A DNA stretch of 64,000 bases from Candidatus Bathyarchaeota archaeon (lineage in GTDB: Archaea; Thermoproteota; Bathyarchaeia; TCS64). The stretch spans positions 1 to 64,000 of the forward strand of contig JASLYX010000004.1 of NCBI GenBank assembly GCA_030739585.1, read 5' to 3'. Positions 17,565-26,277 of this stretch are shown piece after piece; position 1 is the stretch's first letter; the number at the start of each line of letters is the position of its first letter. A program made the position numbers and the translations under genes. Below the pieces are notes generated by a model. That model searched no databases and was not told the origin of the DNA. It worked only from the letters and a program-made list of their open reading frames with translations.

Positions 17565-18602
17565 CTAAATTTTCGGAGCCGCCGCAGTTATGCCGTCGAG
17601 GAAGGCCTCGATGTCCTCCCTCTCGATTCCGTAATGCGTGACCATCCTGAGGCTCGTCTTCCTTCCCCTGCTCTTCCACCCAATTTTAGCGCATGCATCA
17701 CTCCAGTCAACACCCGTCCATCCGAGGCCCCCTATGTCGATGTAGACCATATTGGTTCTCACTGGTTTGAGGATCTTGATCCCGTTGATCTTACGGAGAC
17801 CCTCCTCGAGGAGTTTCGCGTTTGCATGGTCGTCTACTAGCCGGTCAACCATTTTGGTGAGAGCGATGATCCCCGGTGCAGCGATAATGCCCACCTGGCG
17901 CATCCCTCCTCCCAGCATCTTCCTGTATTTCCGGGCCTTTAGAATAAAGTCCTCGCTTCCCACCACCAAAGATCCTATGGGAGCCGCCAGCCCCTTGGAA
18001 AGACAAAGCTGGACAGAGTCAGTATACTGAGAAATTTCTTTCACGTCTACCCCAAGCGCTACAGCAGCATTGAAAATCCTTGCCCCGTCGAGGTGCACAC
18101 TTAGGTTGTTCTCCTTAGCGACTTCCCAGTCGGCCTTCATCTGATCCACGGTGAGAGGTATCCCCCCGGAGGTGTTGTGGGTATTCTCTATACAGAGGAG
18201 ACTCGTCGTGGGTTGATGGATATTATCGGCCCTGATGGCCCCCCGGATATCATCTGGATTCATCCAACCCATCTCACCCTTCAACGTTCGGGCCATGAGA
18301 CTGCCGAGGACTGCTAAGCCCCCCACCTCATTCAAGTAGATGTGACTCCGTTCCTCGAGGATAATCTCGTCCCCCCTGTTCGTATGGGCTAGGATCGCAA
18401 CTGCGTTTCCCTGAGTCCCACTCGTAACGAAGAGTCCAGCCTCCATACCAAGCATATCCGCTGCGATGGCTTCGAGCTCGTTGACCGTGGGATCTTCCCC
18501 GTAGACATCGTCTCCGACAACCGCTTTGTGAGCAGCCGCCCTCATCTCCGGGCTTGGTCGGGTGACTGTATCGCTCCTGAAATCGAGGTTCTTTTCTTCC
18601 AT
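17565..18602 (-). CDS. ltaE: Low-specificity threonine aldolase
   Basis: This PLP enzyme of 345 residues cleaves threonine or allo-threonine to glycine and acetaldehyde. Motifs are FRSDTVTRPSPEMR at the N-terminus, GDDVYGEDPTVNELE, FVTSGTQGNAVAI, the PLP-binding aspartate in VHLDGARIFNA and the Schiff-base lysine in CLSKGLAAPIGS. The C-terminal RMVTHYGIEREDIEAFL is also typical. It is followed downstream on the same strand by the Ldh2-type dehydrogenase, which has its own TATA box. Confidence 0.94.
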   Translation of the reverse strand: MEEKNLDFRSDTVTRPSPEMRAAAHKAVVGDDVYGEDPTVNELEAIAADMLGMEAGLFVTSGTQGNAVAILAHTNRGDEIILEERSHIYLNEVGGLAVLGSLMARTLKGEMGWMNPDDIRGAIRADNIHQPTTSLLCIENTHNTSGGIPLTVDQMKADWEVAKENNLSVHLDGARIFNAAVALGVDVKEISQYTDSVQLCLSKGLAAPIGSLVVGSEDFILKARKYRKMLGGGMRQVGIIAAPGIIALTKMVDRLVDDHANAKLLEEGLRKINGIKILKPVRTNMVYIDIGGLGWTGVDWSDACAKIGWKSRGRKTSLRMVTHYGIEREDIEAFLDGITAAAPKI

Positions 18603-18649
18603 CTTGAATCCGCGTTTCCTAGAATGAACCGGATGAATATTTAAGATGT

Positions 18650-19300
18650 TTAGATGCGGAGTGAAGCATTCTGGTACGCCGTCAGAATGTGCTTTCCTGC
18701 TCCCTCGAAGACAGGCATACCATGCCCAGGTAACATGGTATCTACGTCGATCTCACTGAGCTTCCGTAGAGACTCGATAATTGCCTCGAGGCTACCGGAT
18801 TCTCCGTCATATCGCCCGTAATACCCATCAGGGAAGACTGTGTCGCCAGAAAAGAGGACTCTCTCATCCTCGTTATAGAGGCAGATCCCCCCCTCCGTGT
18901 GACCCGGGGTCCAGAGGGTCTTTAAGGGCCAAAGATCGGTCTCAATAAGGTGATCCTCCTCCACTTTAACTAGGTTAGGGCCGAAGTTGGACGCGATGTA
19001 ATTGGCGTCAAGACTATGGACAAATATCTTTGGATTCGTTTTCTCGAGGATGATGAACGCCCCCATAGCGTGGTCATGGTGGGCATGGGTCAACACAACG
19101 CTTTTCACGTTTTCAGGAGAGATTTTAAGCTTCTCAAGCTCAGGCCATACGCTGTTAATAGAGTTTCCTATCCCGGTGTCCACTATGACGGCGTTCTCCC
19201 TGCCTATGACATAAATGTTGCTGCAGAGGCCGTTGCCCACGATTAGACTCATAGATGAGAGCTTCTTGGTATATTCACTTAGGTCGTAGATCTGAGGCAT
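18650..19300 (-). CDS. Metallo-beta-lactamase fold hydrolase
   Basis: The 216-residue protein has the MBL metal site THAHHDHAMGA (HxHxDH), the third ligand in TPGHTEGGICLY, and LFSGDTVFPDG and MLPGHGMP further on, so all zinc ligands are present. The family includes glyoxalase II-like thioesterases and lactonases; the substrate cannot be told. A TATA box 31-36 nt upstream predicts a nearly leaderless message. It runs in the same direction as the threonine aldolase gene 47 nt downstream. Confidence 0.88.
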   Translation of the reverse strand: MPQIYDLSEYTKKLSSMSLIVGNGLCSNIYVIGRENAVIVDTGIGNSINSVWPELEKLKISPENVKSVVLTHAHHDHAMGAFIILEKTNPKIFVHSLDANYIASNFGPNLVKVEEDHLIETDLWPLKTLWTPGHTEGGICLYNEDERVLFSGDTVFPDGYYGRYDGESGSLEAIIESLRKLSEIDVDTMLPGHGMPVFEGAGKHILTAYQNASLRI

Positions 19301-19329
19301 TAAAAGTCAAGAAAACGAGTCCCCCGATC

Positions 19330-19336
19330 ATATATA
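19330..19336 (-). promoter_or_regulatory. TATA box of the MBL hydrolase gene
   Basis: CTATATAT on the minus strand is centred about 33 nt before the ATG at 19300, predicting transcription from about 19307. It argues against the 85-codon frame that overlaps this region being a gene. Confidence 0.45.
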
Positions 19337-19574
19337 GGTGTAGCGCGCGAATCAGAATTTCTCTCATAGAGTAGAAAACCGGAACGTTTGGAGTCTTGTC
19401 CATCGAAAGCAATTTGAGGACCTTCTCGACGTATCCCCTGATCTCTGGCTCTTGTGACTCGCTGGGAGGCTGTCGTTGATCAGCTCTCCTTAGCGTGCCA
19501 CCCCCCCTAGACATGTGGACGAGCAGGCGCATTATCTACAAGTTAAAGAGCGCACTGTCTTTCCGTTCTCTGTC

Positions 19575-20207
19575 CTAAAGTGACCATAGGGCGGCCTTTC
19601 CCAGGTACTCATTAACTTCCCACTCCCTCACAAAGACCATATCAACGTCAATCGCGTAGATCGAGTGGAGACGAGCATTCCTTATCTCCTCGATGCTAAC
19701 CGGGGGGTTGGTATAATACAGATCACAGAGCCCCTTTATGGCCGCGATCTCCTCATCAGTTCTGAACCTAGGGGGCTTGGTGAGGGCAGGTGGTATCTGC
19801 ATGATATAATATGGCGGAGTCCCTAGAATGAACTTGTTCGCAAAACCGCTATATCTGGTGATTTTGCTGGCGATACGAGCCTTCAGGTATGTGTTCGGGT
19901 CGAGGGCGTTCGCAGGAGAGACGAATCCGGTCTCCACCTCTACTAGCGCCGTCCCAAACCCTTTAGTCCCGAATACGTCGCAGGAGACCTTATCGATCAT
20001 GTGTTCTATCTCGACCTGGAATCCGTTCATTATAAGGTGTTTTGCGCAGATAAGCTCCATCACGGAGTGGTTTATCTTGACTTGGTTCGTCTGATGGTAT
20101 CCGAGGAGCGTATCCCTAAGATTGTGGAGCTGGGAGTATTCATCGTTATCCAATCCGGGCATCATCCTACTCATGACCTCATCAACATCTGCCCTGAAAT
20201 GGCTCAC
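19575..20207 (-). CDS. Conserved-looking archaeal protein, possible PD-(D/E)xK fold
   Basis: The 210-residue protein has no family I can name. A helical N-terminus is followed by ELICAKHLIMNGFQVEIEH, then KVSCDVFGTKGFGTALVEVETG. This helix-strand-Asp-strand-ExE spacing resembles the core of PD-(D/E)xK nucleases, with Asp in SCDVF and Glu in VEVETG, although the final lysine is not in the usual place. There are no transmembrane segments. It lies between an MBL and a HAD hydrolase on the same strand. The nuclease reading is inference. Confidence 0.65.
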   Translation of the reverse strand: MSHFRADVDEVMSRMMPGLDNDEYSQLHNLRDTLLGYHQTNQVKINHSVMELICAKHLIMNGFQVEIEHMIDKVSCDVFGTKGFGTALVEVETGFVSPANALDPNTYLKARIASKITRYSGFANKFILGTPPYYIMQIPPALTKPPRFRTDEEIAAIKGLCDLYYTNPPVSIEEIRNARLHSIYAIDVDMVFVREWEVNEYLGKAALWSL

Positions 20208-20272
20208 CTCGAAAACCCCCGCGAATGCATGTTACTCCTTTGACAAAGGGCCGATATTTAACATCTAAGGTG

Positions 20273-20962
20273 TCAGGCCTCTTGTATCGTCTCCAAGAAC
20301 TGAGGAAGGTCGCAGATATTAGATATTGCCTGTCCCGGCCAATAGCCCTGATCGGAGGTCCTGATCCAGATGGGAGTGATGCCAGAATTTGAGGCCCCCT
20401 CCATATCGGCTTCCACATTATCCCCTACGTGGACGGTCTCACTAGAACAAACGCCTAACTTATCAAGGGCATACTTGAAAATGGCAGGGTTGGGCTTTCT
20501 GATTCCAAGGTCCATAGAACAGATTATGAGTTCAAATAGGTTATCCATCCCGGTCTTTTCCAACATCTCACGGGGTTGGTTGCTCATGGTATTGGATATG
20601 AGAACTAGTCTGTAGCTCTCAGAGAGTTTTTTGAGTACCTCCTCGGTGCAAGGATAGAACGTTGAGACATAATAATTCTTGAAGGTATCGAGTATCATTT
20701 TGAGTGTATCATCGTCTGCTGGAATGCCCACCTTTCTGAGGACTTTTCTGTAAAACTCCTCGTGAGTTTTCTCCAGACCCTTTGAGCGATGCCTTTGGAG
20801 TTCCAGTAACGCAGCTCCAACGGCCTTTTTCAGACTTGCAGCATCTAGATTATAGCCTAGGCTAGCCAGAAGGACCCTTACGGCCATGTGATAATCACCC
20901 CAGTCTATTCCCCCATAAGCCAGTGTCCCGCCGAAATCCAGAAAGACAGCTTTTACTTTCAT
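20273..20962 (-). CDS. HAD-superfamily hydrolase
   Basis: This phosphatase-like protein of 229 residues shows all four HAD motifs: motif I VFLDFGGTLAY, motif II LISNTMSNQ, motif III Lys in GIRKPNPAIF, and motif IV VGDNVEADMEGA. The second acidic residue of motif I (usually DxD) is replaced by Gly (DFGGT), as in some phosphatase subfamilies of this superfamily. A helical cap follows motif I. The substrate is unknown. Confidence 0.87.
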   Translation of the reverse strand: MKVKAVFLDFGGTLAYGGIDWGDYHMAVRVLLASLGYNLDAASLKKAVGAALLELQRHRSKGLEKTHEEFYRKVLRKVGIPADDDTLKMILDTFKNYYVSTFYPCTEEVLKKLSESYRLVLISNTMSNQPREMLEKTGMDNLFELIICSMDLGIRKPNPAIFKYALDKLGVCSSETVHVGDNVEADMEGASNSGITPIWIRTSDQGYWPGQAISNICDLPQFLETIQEA

Positions 20963-21100
20963 TGCCTAGATTAGCCCCCTAAAGATTATTTCATGTTCTG
21001 TAAAGGACATATGACCAGTAAATGATGGTTGACATCCGTCTAACATAAAGAATATACCTGAAAGGACGCCATATTCTCTTTAATCTAAGCAAGTTTATTC

Positions 21101-21538
21101 ATGGTTATGGTGGTGAAGGGAGTCTACTGCCTCTGTATCGCAGTTAAGGAAGATCTATGCTTACAGATAGGCGTCCTGGGTCGTATTAAATTTCTGGAGG
21201 GCAGTTATATCTACGTCGGTTCTGCCCTCAACGGACTGAATGCAAGGATAATCCGGCATCTCAACACTAGTAAGGGAATCTATAAGGCTATACACTGGCA
21301 TATTGATTATCTGCTGAGAGAGAAAAGCGTTAGCGTGGATGCGGTGTACGTTAGGCTCAGCGATCAGAAGATTGAGTGCGGGATTGCTGCAAAAGTCTCA
21401 GGGTACGGCTCGAGTGTCAAGAACTTTGGAAGTAGTGATTGCAGGTGCCAAAGTCATCTTTTCACTATGGAAAGTTGGAGTTTTCTGCCTGATCTGAACA
21501 TGAAGAAATGGGAAACGGTCAGTGTTCATCGAACATGA
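21101..21538 (+). CDS. DUF123 / GIY-YIG-like nuclease domain protein
   Basis: The 145-residue protein matches DUF123, a GIY-YIG-related domain found alone or fused to endonuclease III in archaea. It shows VKGVYCLCIAVKED, GSYIYVGSALNGLNARIIRHL with the conserved Arg, and AIHWHIDYLL. The C-terminal CRCQSHLF is also typical. Activity is unproven for the family. The start at 21101 is ATG, with a second in-frame ATG two codons later. It converges on the methyltransferase gene 17 nt downstream. Confidence 0.82.
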   Translation: MVMVVKGVYCLCIAVKEDLCLQIGVLGRIKFLEGSYIYVGSALNGLNARIIRHLNTSKGIYKAIHWHIDYLLREKSVSVDAVYVRLSDQKIECGIAAKVSGYGSSVKNFGSSDCRCQSHLFTMESWSFLPDLNMKKWETVSVHRT

Positions 21539-21555
21539 TGGATTATAGTTGGAAT

Positions 21556-22056
21556 CTATCGCACGCGTGATCCGTCTGGGGCCCAGCGATAGAGGTAGAT
21601 ATTATGGCTTCTGTATCCTTCTTGGAACTTTAGGTTCCTCTCCTGTTTCCAACCGGGAATTGAAAAATCATGGGTCACAATGCGTGCTCCCTTTTTAAGC
21701 TCATTTTCGAGCTTTGGCCTCACTTTCTCATTTGCCCTCGTTGTCAGGTACATAGTGACCACGTCCGCCTGGCTTAGGTCTAAGTCAAAGATGTTGCCAT
21801 GAATGATCTTAACGCTCTCGCCTAGTCCGAGAGCCTTAGCGTTCTTCCTCGCCTCTGAGACGAGGCGTTTGTTAAGGTCCACCCCGACACTGTTCGCCCC
21901 AAACTCCTCGGCCGCCATCATCACAACCCTACCATCCCCGCACCCTAGGTCGTATAGGTTCTCACCGGGTTTTAGGTCACTATACTTAAGCATCGTCCTC
22001 ACCACCTCAACGGGCGAGGCGACAAAAGGGGCTAAAGAACCTCTGCCGGCGTACAT
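21556..22056 (-). CDS. SAM-dependent methyltransferase, archaeal protein-lysine methyltransferase-like
   Basis: This 166-residue class I methyltransferase shows motif I LYDLGCGDGRVVMMA, an acidic post-I in VGVDLNKRLVSEA and the strand 4 motif ADVVTMYLTT. The SPVEVVRTMLKYSDLKPGE start resembles archaeal aKMT and eukaryotic FAM173, which methylate protein lysines. The first codon of the frame is GTG at 22077, but GGAAGAGG lies just before ATG 22056, which I prefer. The length then fits aKMT at about 160 residues. Confidence 0.82.
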   Translation of the reverse strand: MYAGRGSLAPFVASPVEVVRTMLKYSDLKPGENLYDLGCGDGRVVMMAAEEFGANSVGVDLNKRLVSEARKNAKALGLGESVKIIHGNIFDLDLSQADVVTMYLTTRANEKVRPKLENELKKGARIVTHDFSIPGWKQERNLKFQEGYRSHNIYLYRWAPDGSRVR

Positions 22057-22237
22057 TAATCCTCTTCCTTTGTGCACTTAATTATTGCCAGAGAGTCTGA
22101 AATAAAAATGGTATGGAACAGTTTTCCATATCTCAAGAGCTTCTAACTAAATGGCTGGCTAGCGCTTTAGAGCCATTAAAGGGGATATAAAAGGACTTTT
22201 AGGAAAGGAGGGCATCAAGCAACTAAAGACAAGGAAA

Positions 22238-23215
22238 TTAGGGTATATCAAATAGCTGAATGACGGATAATCCCTGTTTAACCGCACGATAAGACGTCAT
22301 TAGTGATACAATCCCATCAACAGGGGATATGATAACCTCCTTTTGGTTTCCGAATGGGTCCCGGATCTCCGCCACTGCTTGACACTTTGATACATAGTCA
22401 TCGGCCTCTACTAAAGGGAACAAGATCCCTGAGTGTTTTGCCTTTAGATATACAATATTAGTTATTGGCTTTTCTTTCGATTGGTATGGTGTTCCATCGA
22501 TCATACCGATTAATTTCATCAAGTTATCCACGCCTTCAATATTCCAGCCGATCTTGTCCTCCTCAAAAAATCCGGTCATAGATGAAACGCCCATCATGCT
22601 TCCTACCTCCGTCAGTATACTTGGTATCCCCTCGTTAGTGGCATATCCAAGGGCTGAACTATAGTCTCTTACTTTGGACTCTCTCAGATATTTCGTCTTA
22701 AAGCAACGGGCCATAGCCTCCGATTTTGGATCCACATCATCGTTGCCTGTCCTATTGTAGATTACATTGCTGGGCCCCACCCACTGAACATCGTTGCAGT
22801 GATGATCGATATAATAATCTGACTGAGACAAAACCTCGTTAGCTATTGTATGCGCTATTCTTTGGCTGATACCCCCATTTGGATTCCCAGGGAAGGAGTT
22901 GATAGGATGAGCGTCGTCAATGGGACATTTTCGTCCCCTCACCTCAAAGCCGGGCGTATTCACTATGTGGACTATGATTGCGCTACCCTTGATGGTGGCT
23001 GGATCGATAAGATTTGATAACCGGGTCAAAGACTCTATTGACGCATATTCCCGGGGGTGGAATCCCGCAGTCATGGCCAATGTCTGCCCGGACTTGGCAC
23101 CATTGATCACCGTTACAGGCATCACGACATCACTCAACGATGTCTCACCTACATGGAGATACCCGGTTTTTTTCTCGCCTTTTTTTGCATCTAAATTACC
23201 CACAGACAGTGTCAT
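22238..23215 (-). CDS. AstE/AspA-like deacylase (M14 carboxypeptidase fold)
   Basis: The 325-residue protein resembles succinylglutamate desuccinylase/aspartoacylase zinc enzymes, which remove N-acyl groups from amino acids. The zinc site His-x-x-Glu is in AGFHPREYASIESLT, the third-ligand His in YYIDHHCNDVQ and the catalytic Glu probably in SILTEVGSMMG. The C-terminal beta domain has the typical GIVSLMTSYRAVKQG turn. A TATA box and an 18-bp perfect palindrome lie directly upstream, so it is probably regulated. The LarA-like gene lies upstream on the same strand. Confidence 0.85.
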   Translation of the reverse strand: MTLSVGNLDAKKGEKKTGYLHVGETSLSDVVMPVTVINGAKSGQTLAMTAGFHPREYASIESLTRLSNLIDPATIKGSAIIVHIVNTPGFEVRGRKCPIDDAHPINSFPGNPNGGISQRIAHTIANEVLSQSDYYIDHHCNDVQWVGPSNVIYNRTGNDDVDPKSEAMARCFKTKYLRESKVRDYSSALGYATNEGIPSILTEVGSMMGVSSMTGFFEEDKIGWNIEGVDNLMKLIGMIDGTPYQSKEKPITNIVYLKAKHSGILFPLVEADDYVSKCQAVAEIRDPFGNQKEVIISPVDGIVSLMTSYRAVKQGLSVIQLFDIP

Positions 23216-23235
23216 AGTGATACTCTACTGAATTG

Positions 23236-23261
23236 AATTATATTTTTACGCATGCGTAAAA
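23236..23261 (-). promoter_or_regulatory. TATA box overlapped by an 18-bp perfect palindrome
   Basis: On the minus strand AAAATATAATTC (23236-23247) is a TATA box about 26 nt before the ATG at 23215. TTTTACGCATGCGTAAAA (23244-23261) is a perfect palindrome covering the BRE position and the upstream edge of the TATA box. This is where an archaeal repressor would block TBP/TFB. Confidence 0.5.
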
Positions 23262-23358
23262 TGATGTAGTTACTAAGCTTCGGAGATTGGGATGAAAAAA
23301 TCTAAGCTGTGGGGGGAAACCCTTCGAGGTAATACTAACACGGTCAGACTATGCAGAT

Positions 23359-24624
23359 TCATCTTATTCTTAGCTGTTCAATAGTCCGCTGATGGCCTTC
23401 AGTCGGATATATGGCAACCTTGGTACCCTTGCCATGACGCTCCGCCAATTTTTCCAACGCAGCTTCCCAAGTCTTGACCCATTGGATCTTGTCGGTCTGC
23501 CATCTCCACTCCTGGGACTTACTATGGGGAAAAGGATTTACTACGACAATTCCGTTAGCATTCAGGCCCCCTGTGGCGCTCTCCCCCTCACTGACGCTGT
23601 TAGTCAATGATCCGGGTCGGAACAGGGGGCCACCGTAGTCCGTCCCCCATCTCCCAAAGGTTCTGTGTATCAGCATCCCCATCGCATTGAAGTTTAGGGC
23701 AACGATGTCTCCATCCGTCTTCACAGACATCTTGGATAGGCTGTATTGTGCGTAACCGATAGAGTACACGTTTGATACCGAAACATCCACTTCCTTTCTA
23801 AGCTCAGTGGCATAAGCCTTGCTCACCCGTTCAGAACCAGCCCTATGGGCTTGTATAAAGTCACCGCAGAAGAGATCTATTAACTCGTATCCCCCATTCC
23901 AAACAGCGTCGATTACATAGTCGAGACCTACCATCCGTGCGGCCTCCTCCATGTCGGCTCTGCAATCGTTTGCAGATAGGTTACTAATGCCGGCTTTCCC
24001 TCCCTTCTCCCTGATGGTTTTGTGCATGTAGCAGATCGTGTCTATGCCTGAAATTCCGGGTATGATCATTTTTGCGCCCCCAGAATACCCGGCTGACCCA
24101 TGAGCATCTATGGACCCTATGGAAATCTTCAGATCACACGCCATCACCTCTTTATTCACCTTCAGGGTGTTCCCTCGAGAGGTCTTCCCCAGCTTGACGA
24201 GGTTCATCCAGGGAGAGTGGGTGAAAACATTGATACGCTCTAGAATATCGCCTCCTACCTTTTTTGCCAGATGCTCCAGCCAATGGTGGCCATGGGACCC
24301 GCAGCTAACAATTATCCTGATGTGCTCGTCAGAGATCCCTGAATCATTCAGCTCCCTCAGGACATAGGGCAATGTTAATCCAGCCTTAGTAATACGGGAC
24401 ATGTCATCTACCATTATCACGGCTTCCTTCCTGTTTCTAGCAAGCTTACTGAGGGGTTTCGTGCCTATAGGATTCGATATCTTGTTCTGGATCTCATCGG
24501 GAGTCAAGGCCTCCTCGTCATGACATGCCATCTTGCACATCTCAACGTCCCAATCATCCGGAAAAGTTAGGTCAAGTGGGCCATCATAAAAGAAATGGTT
24601 AGGATACACCCTGAATTTTTGCAT
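23359..24624 (-). CDS. LarA-like (DUF2088) nickel-pincer racemase family protein
   Basis: The 421-residue protein has the LarA fold signature. An N-terminal lobe with AVIMVDDMSRITKAG is followed by VSCGSHGHHWLEHL, the counterpart of the catalytic His region. AHGSAGYSGGAKMIIPGISG then contains the Lys that binds the nickel-pincer cofactor in LarA. LarA interconverts lactate enantiomers; relatives act on other 2-hydroxy acids. The frame opens 20 codons earlier, but ATG 24624 matches the family start MQKFRVYP. No LarB, LarC or LarE is nearby. The dehydrogenases and epimerases around it suit a hydroxy-acid racemase. Confidence 0.82.
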   Translation of the reverse strand: MQKFRVYPNHFFYDGPLDLTFPDDWDVEMCKMACHDEEALTPDEIQNKISNPIGTKPLSKLARNRKEAVIMVDDMSRITKAGLTLPYVLRELNDSGISDEHIRIIVSCGSHGHHWLEHLAKKVGGDILERINVFTHSPWMNLVKLGKTSRGNTLKVNKEVMACDLKISIGSIDAHGSAGYSGGAKMIIPGISGIDTICYMHKTIREKGGKAGISNLSANDCRADMEEAARMVGLDYVIDAVWNGGYELIDLFCGDFIQAHRAGSERVSKAYATELRKEVDVSVSNVYSIGYAQYSLSKMSVKTDGDIVALNFNAMGMLIHRTFGRWGTDYGGPLFRPGSLTNSVSEGESATGGLNANGIVVVNPFPHSKSQEWRWQTDKIQWVKTWEAALEKLAERHGKGTKVAIYPTEGHQRTIEQLRIR

Positions 24625-24731
24625 ATAATTCACTAAACTAATAGATACATCTAAGAAAAATAAAAAACCGCCCACGCGCAACAAAATAGGCTTTACATAG
24701 TTTTTTCCATAAGTGAGATGATGTCTGTGTC

Positions 24732-25571
24732 ATGGGAAGCCAGGACAATACCGGAAGAGCAAGCTTTGATTTTACTGGAAAAACTGTCATCGTGACCGGA
24801 GCCGCCCGCGGCATCGGGCGCTCCATAGTGAAACACTTTGTCAAATCAGGGGCCCAAGTGATGGCAGCAGACCGCGACGCCGGAGGTCTCGCTGAGACTT
24901 GTACTCCCCTTGGCGATCGAGTTAAGGCGTTAGTGTCTGACATAAGCACCGTAGAGGGTGCTAAGGCCATCATTGACGAGGCTATGATCGAGTTCGGTAG
25001 AGTTGACACCTGCGTAAACAATGCAGCCGTGGCCCCCCACGCCTCGCTTCTCGAGGAACGGGCAGAGGTCTGGGATAGGGTATACGCGGTGAACTGCCGG
25101 GGCACCTTTCTGATGACTCAGGCCGCGGCGCAGGCCATGATCAAGGTAGGTGGAGGTGGTCGGATCATCAACTTCTCGTCGGGAGCAGCCAAAAGGGGCT
25201 CCCCGGGGGGCGCGGCCTACGCCAGCAGCAGGGCCGCCGTCGAGGCCTTCACCAGAGTGGCGGCTATCGAGCTGTCTCCTTACGGCATCCTTGTCAACAC
25301 GGTGAGCCCCGGCCTTATAGATACCCAACCTAAGCCCTTACCTGAAATGATGGCCGAGAGGCTCGGAGCCCGGATCCCAACACTGCCTCTAGCGAGACCA
25401 GGGGAGCCTGAGGAGATCGTAGGAGTTGTCCTCTTCCTGGCATCGGATGCCTCTAGCTACATCAACGGGGCAGTCATTAACGTCGATGGTGGGGCAAGCG
25501 TGGGGACCCGGCCCACAAACCGGGTCGTGGACGACGACCCCCGTTACTTTTGGGTGACCGGACGGGAATAA
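24732..25571 (+). CDS. Short-chain dehydrogenase with Lys-to-Arg change in the active site
   Basis: This classical SDR of 279 residues has cofactor motif VTGAARGIGRSI, the NNAA motif in CVNNAAVAP, catalytic Ser in INFSSGAAKRG, and YINGAVINVDGGASVG near the end. The active-site YxxxK motif reads YASSR: Tyr163 is present but Lys is replaced by Arg167. This lysine is nearly invariant in active SDRs, so activity may be reduced or changed. The last 25 residues extend past the usual end. It is divergent from the LarA-like gene. Confidence 0.88.
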   Translation: MGSQDNTGRASFDFTGKTVIVTGAARGIGRSIVKHFVKSGAQVMAADRDAGGLAETCTPLGDRVKALVSDISTVEGAKAIIDEAMIEFGRVDTCVNNAAVAPHASLLEERAEVWDRVYAVNCRGTFLMTQAAAQAMIKVGGGGRIINFSSGAAKRGSPGGAAYASSRAAVEAFTRVAAIELSPYGILVNTVSPGLIDTQPKPLPEMMAERLGARIPTLPLARPGEPEEIVGVVLFLASDASSYINGAVINVDGGASVGTRPTNRVVDDDPRYFWVTGRE

Positions 25572-26277
25572 CCTACAATGCGTGATCCCAGGGGATAGTT
25601 GAGCTATAATTCCCACAGAACCTCGCGTCCAAGTCCATCCATGAGAAAAAAGTTCACAGCTATTTTATCTCTACCGGTTAGCTATTTCATGTGAGTTAGA
25701 TATGGGCTATCAATGAGGGATAACCTCCTAGTCTAGATAATAAGGAAAATCGGTAATTTCAACTTCTCTCATTCACCCGTAGAGAAGGAGAATCATCTGA
25801 TGCAGTTATAATGTCTATTTACTTGTCTTGGGTTAGCCAATCGAAGTTCGCACACGCAGCATTAAACTCAGGACACTGAGAGTAGCTCAATATCAGGTAG
25901 GATAACGATCCTTTTCAACATAAAGGACCCGATCAACCTCTCCGGCCTCACTTTCAACCAACCCATCAGGATCACATTCCTCATCGCCCATGCCACCATC
26001 TTAACCCATATAATTGAGGAACACTCCTGAAACCCTTCCATTTTAAGCCACCTATTCCCATCCCCTGGCCCCTCATTAAATGCTAGTTGGATCATGGTAC
26101 ACTTATACTCAGCAATCATCATCCAGAATGTTGACCGAAGCACAGTCATGATACTCCGCAGCATCAGACCGGATGGTCCAAAAAATAACAGCAAACTGTT
26201 CAAGAAAACCAGTATTACATGCACAAACAACTAATTATATAAGAAAATCGCCTGCGCGACAAGGGTCCCGATGACCG
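25572..26277. other. 706-bp stretch with one doubtful minus-strand frame
   Basis: A frame of 120 codons runs 26230 down to 25868, opened by TTG and preceded by the strong TATA-like TTATATAATTAG. It is Met/Trp-rich and not a family I know, so I give it about 0.25 as a gene. Left of it, a TTCTCT/AGAGAA hairpin (25764-25769/25781-25786) is seen and nothing else. Confidence 0.3.

Noticed and set aside
17515-17679. N-terminal extension of the Ldh2-type dehydrogenase frame
   Set aside because: The extra 55 codons run through the stop and 3' end of the threonine aldolase gene and across a TATA box; the family start lies at about 17514.
19275-19532. 85-codon minus-strand frame overlapping the MBL hydrolase start
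   Set aside because: It contains the TATA box of the MBL gene, overlaps its start by 26 nt, and its N-terminal third looks like non-coding translation.
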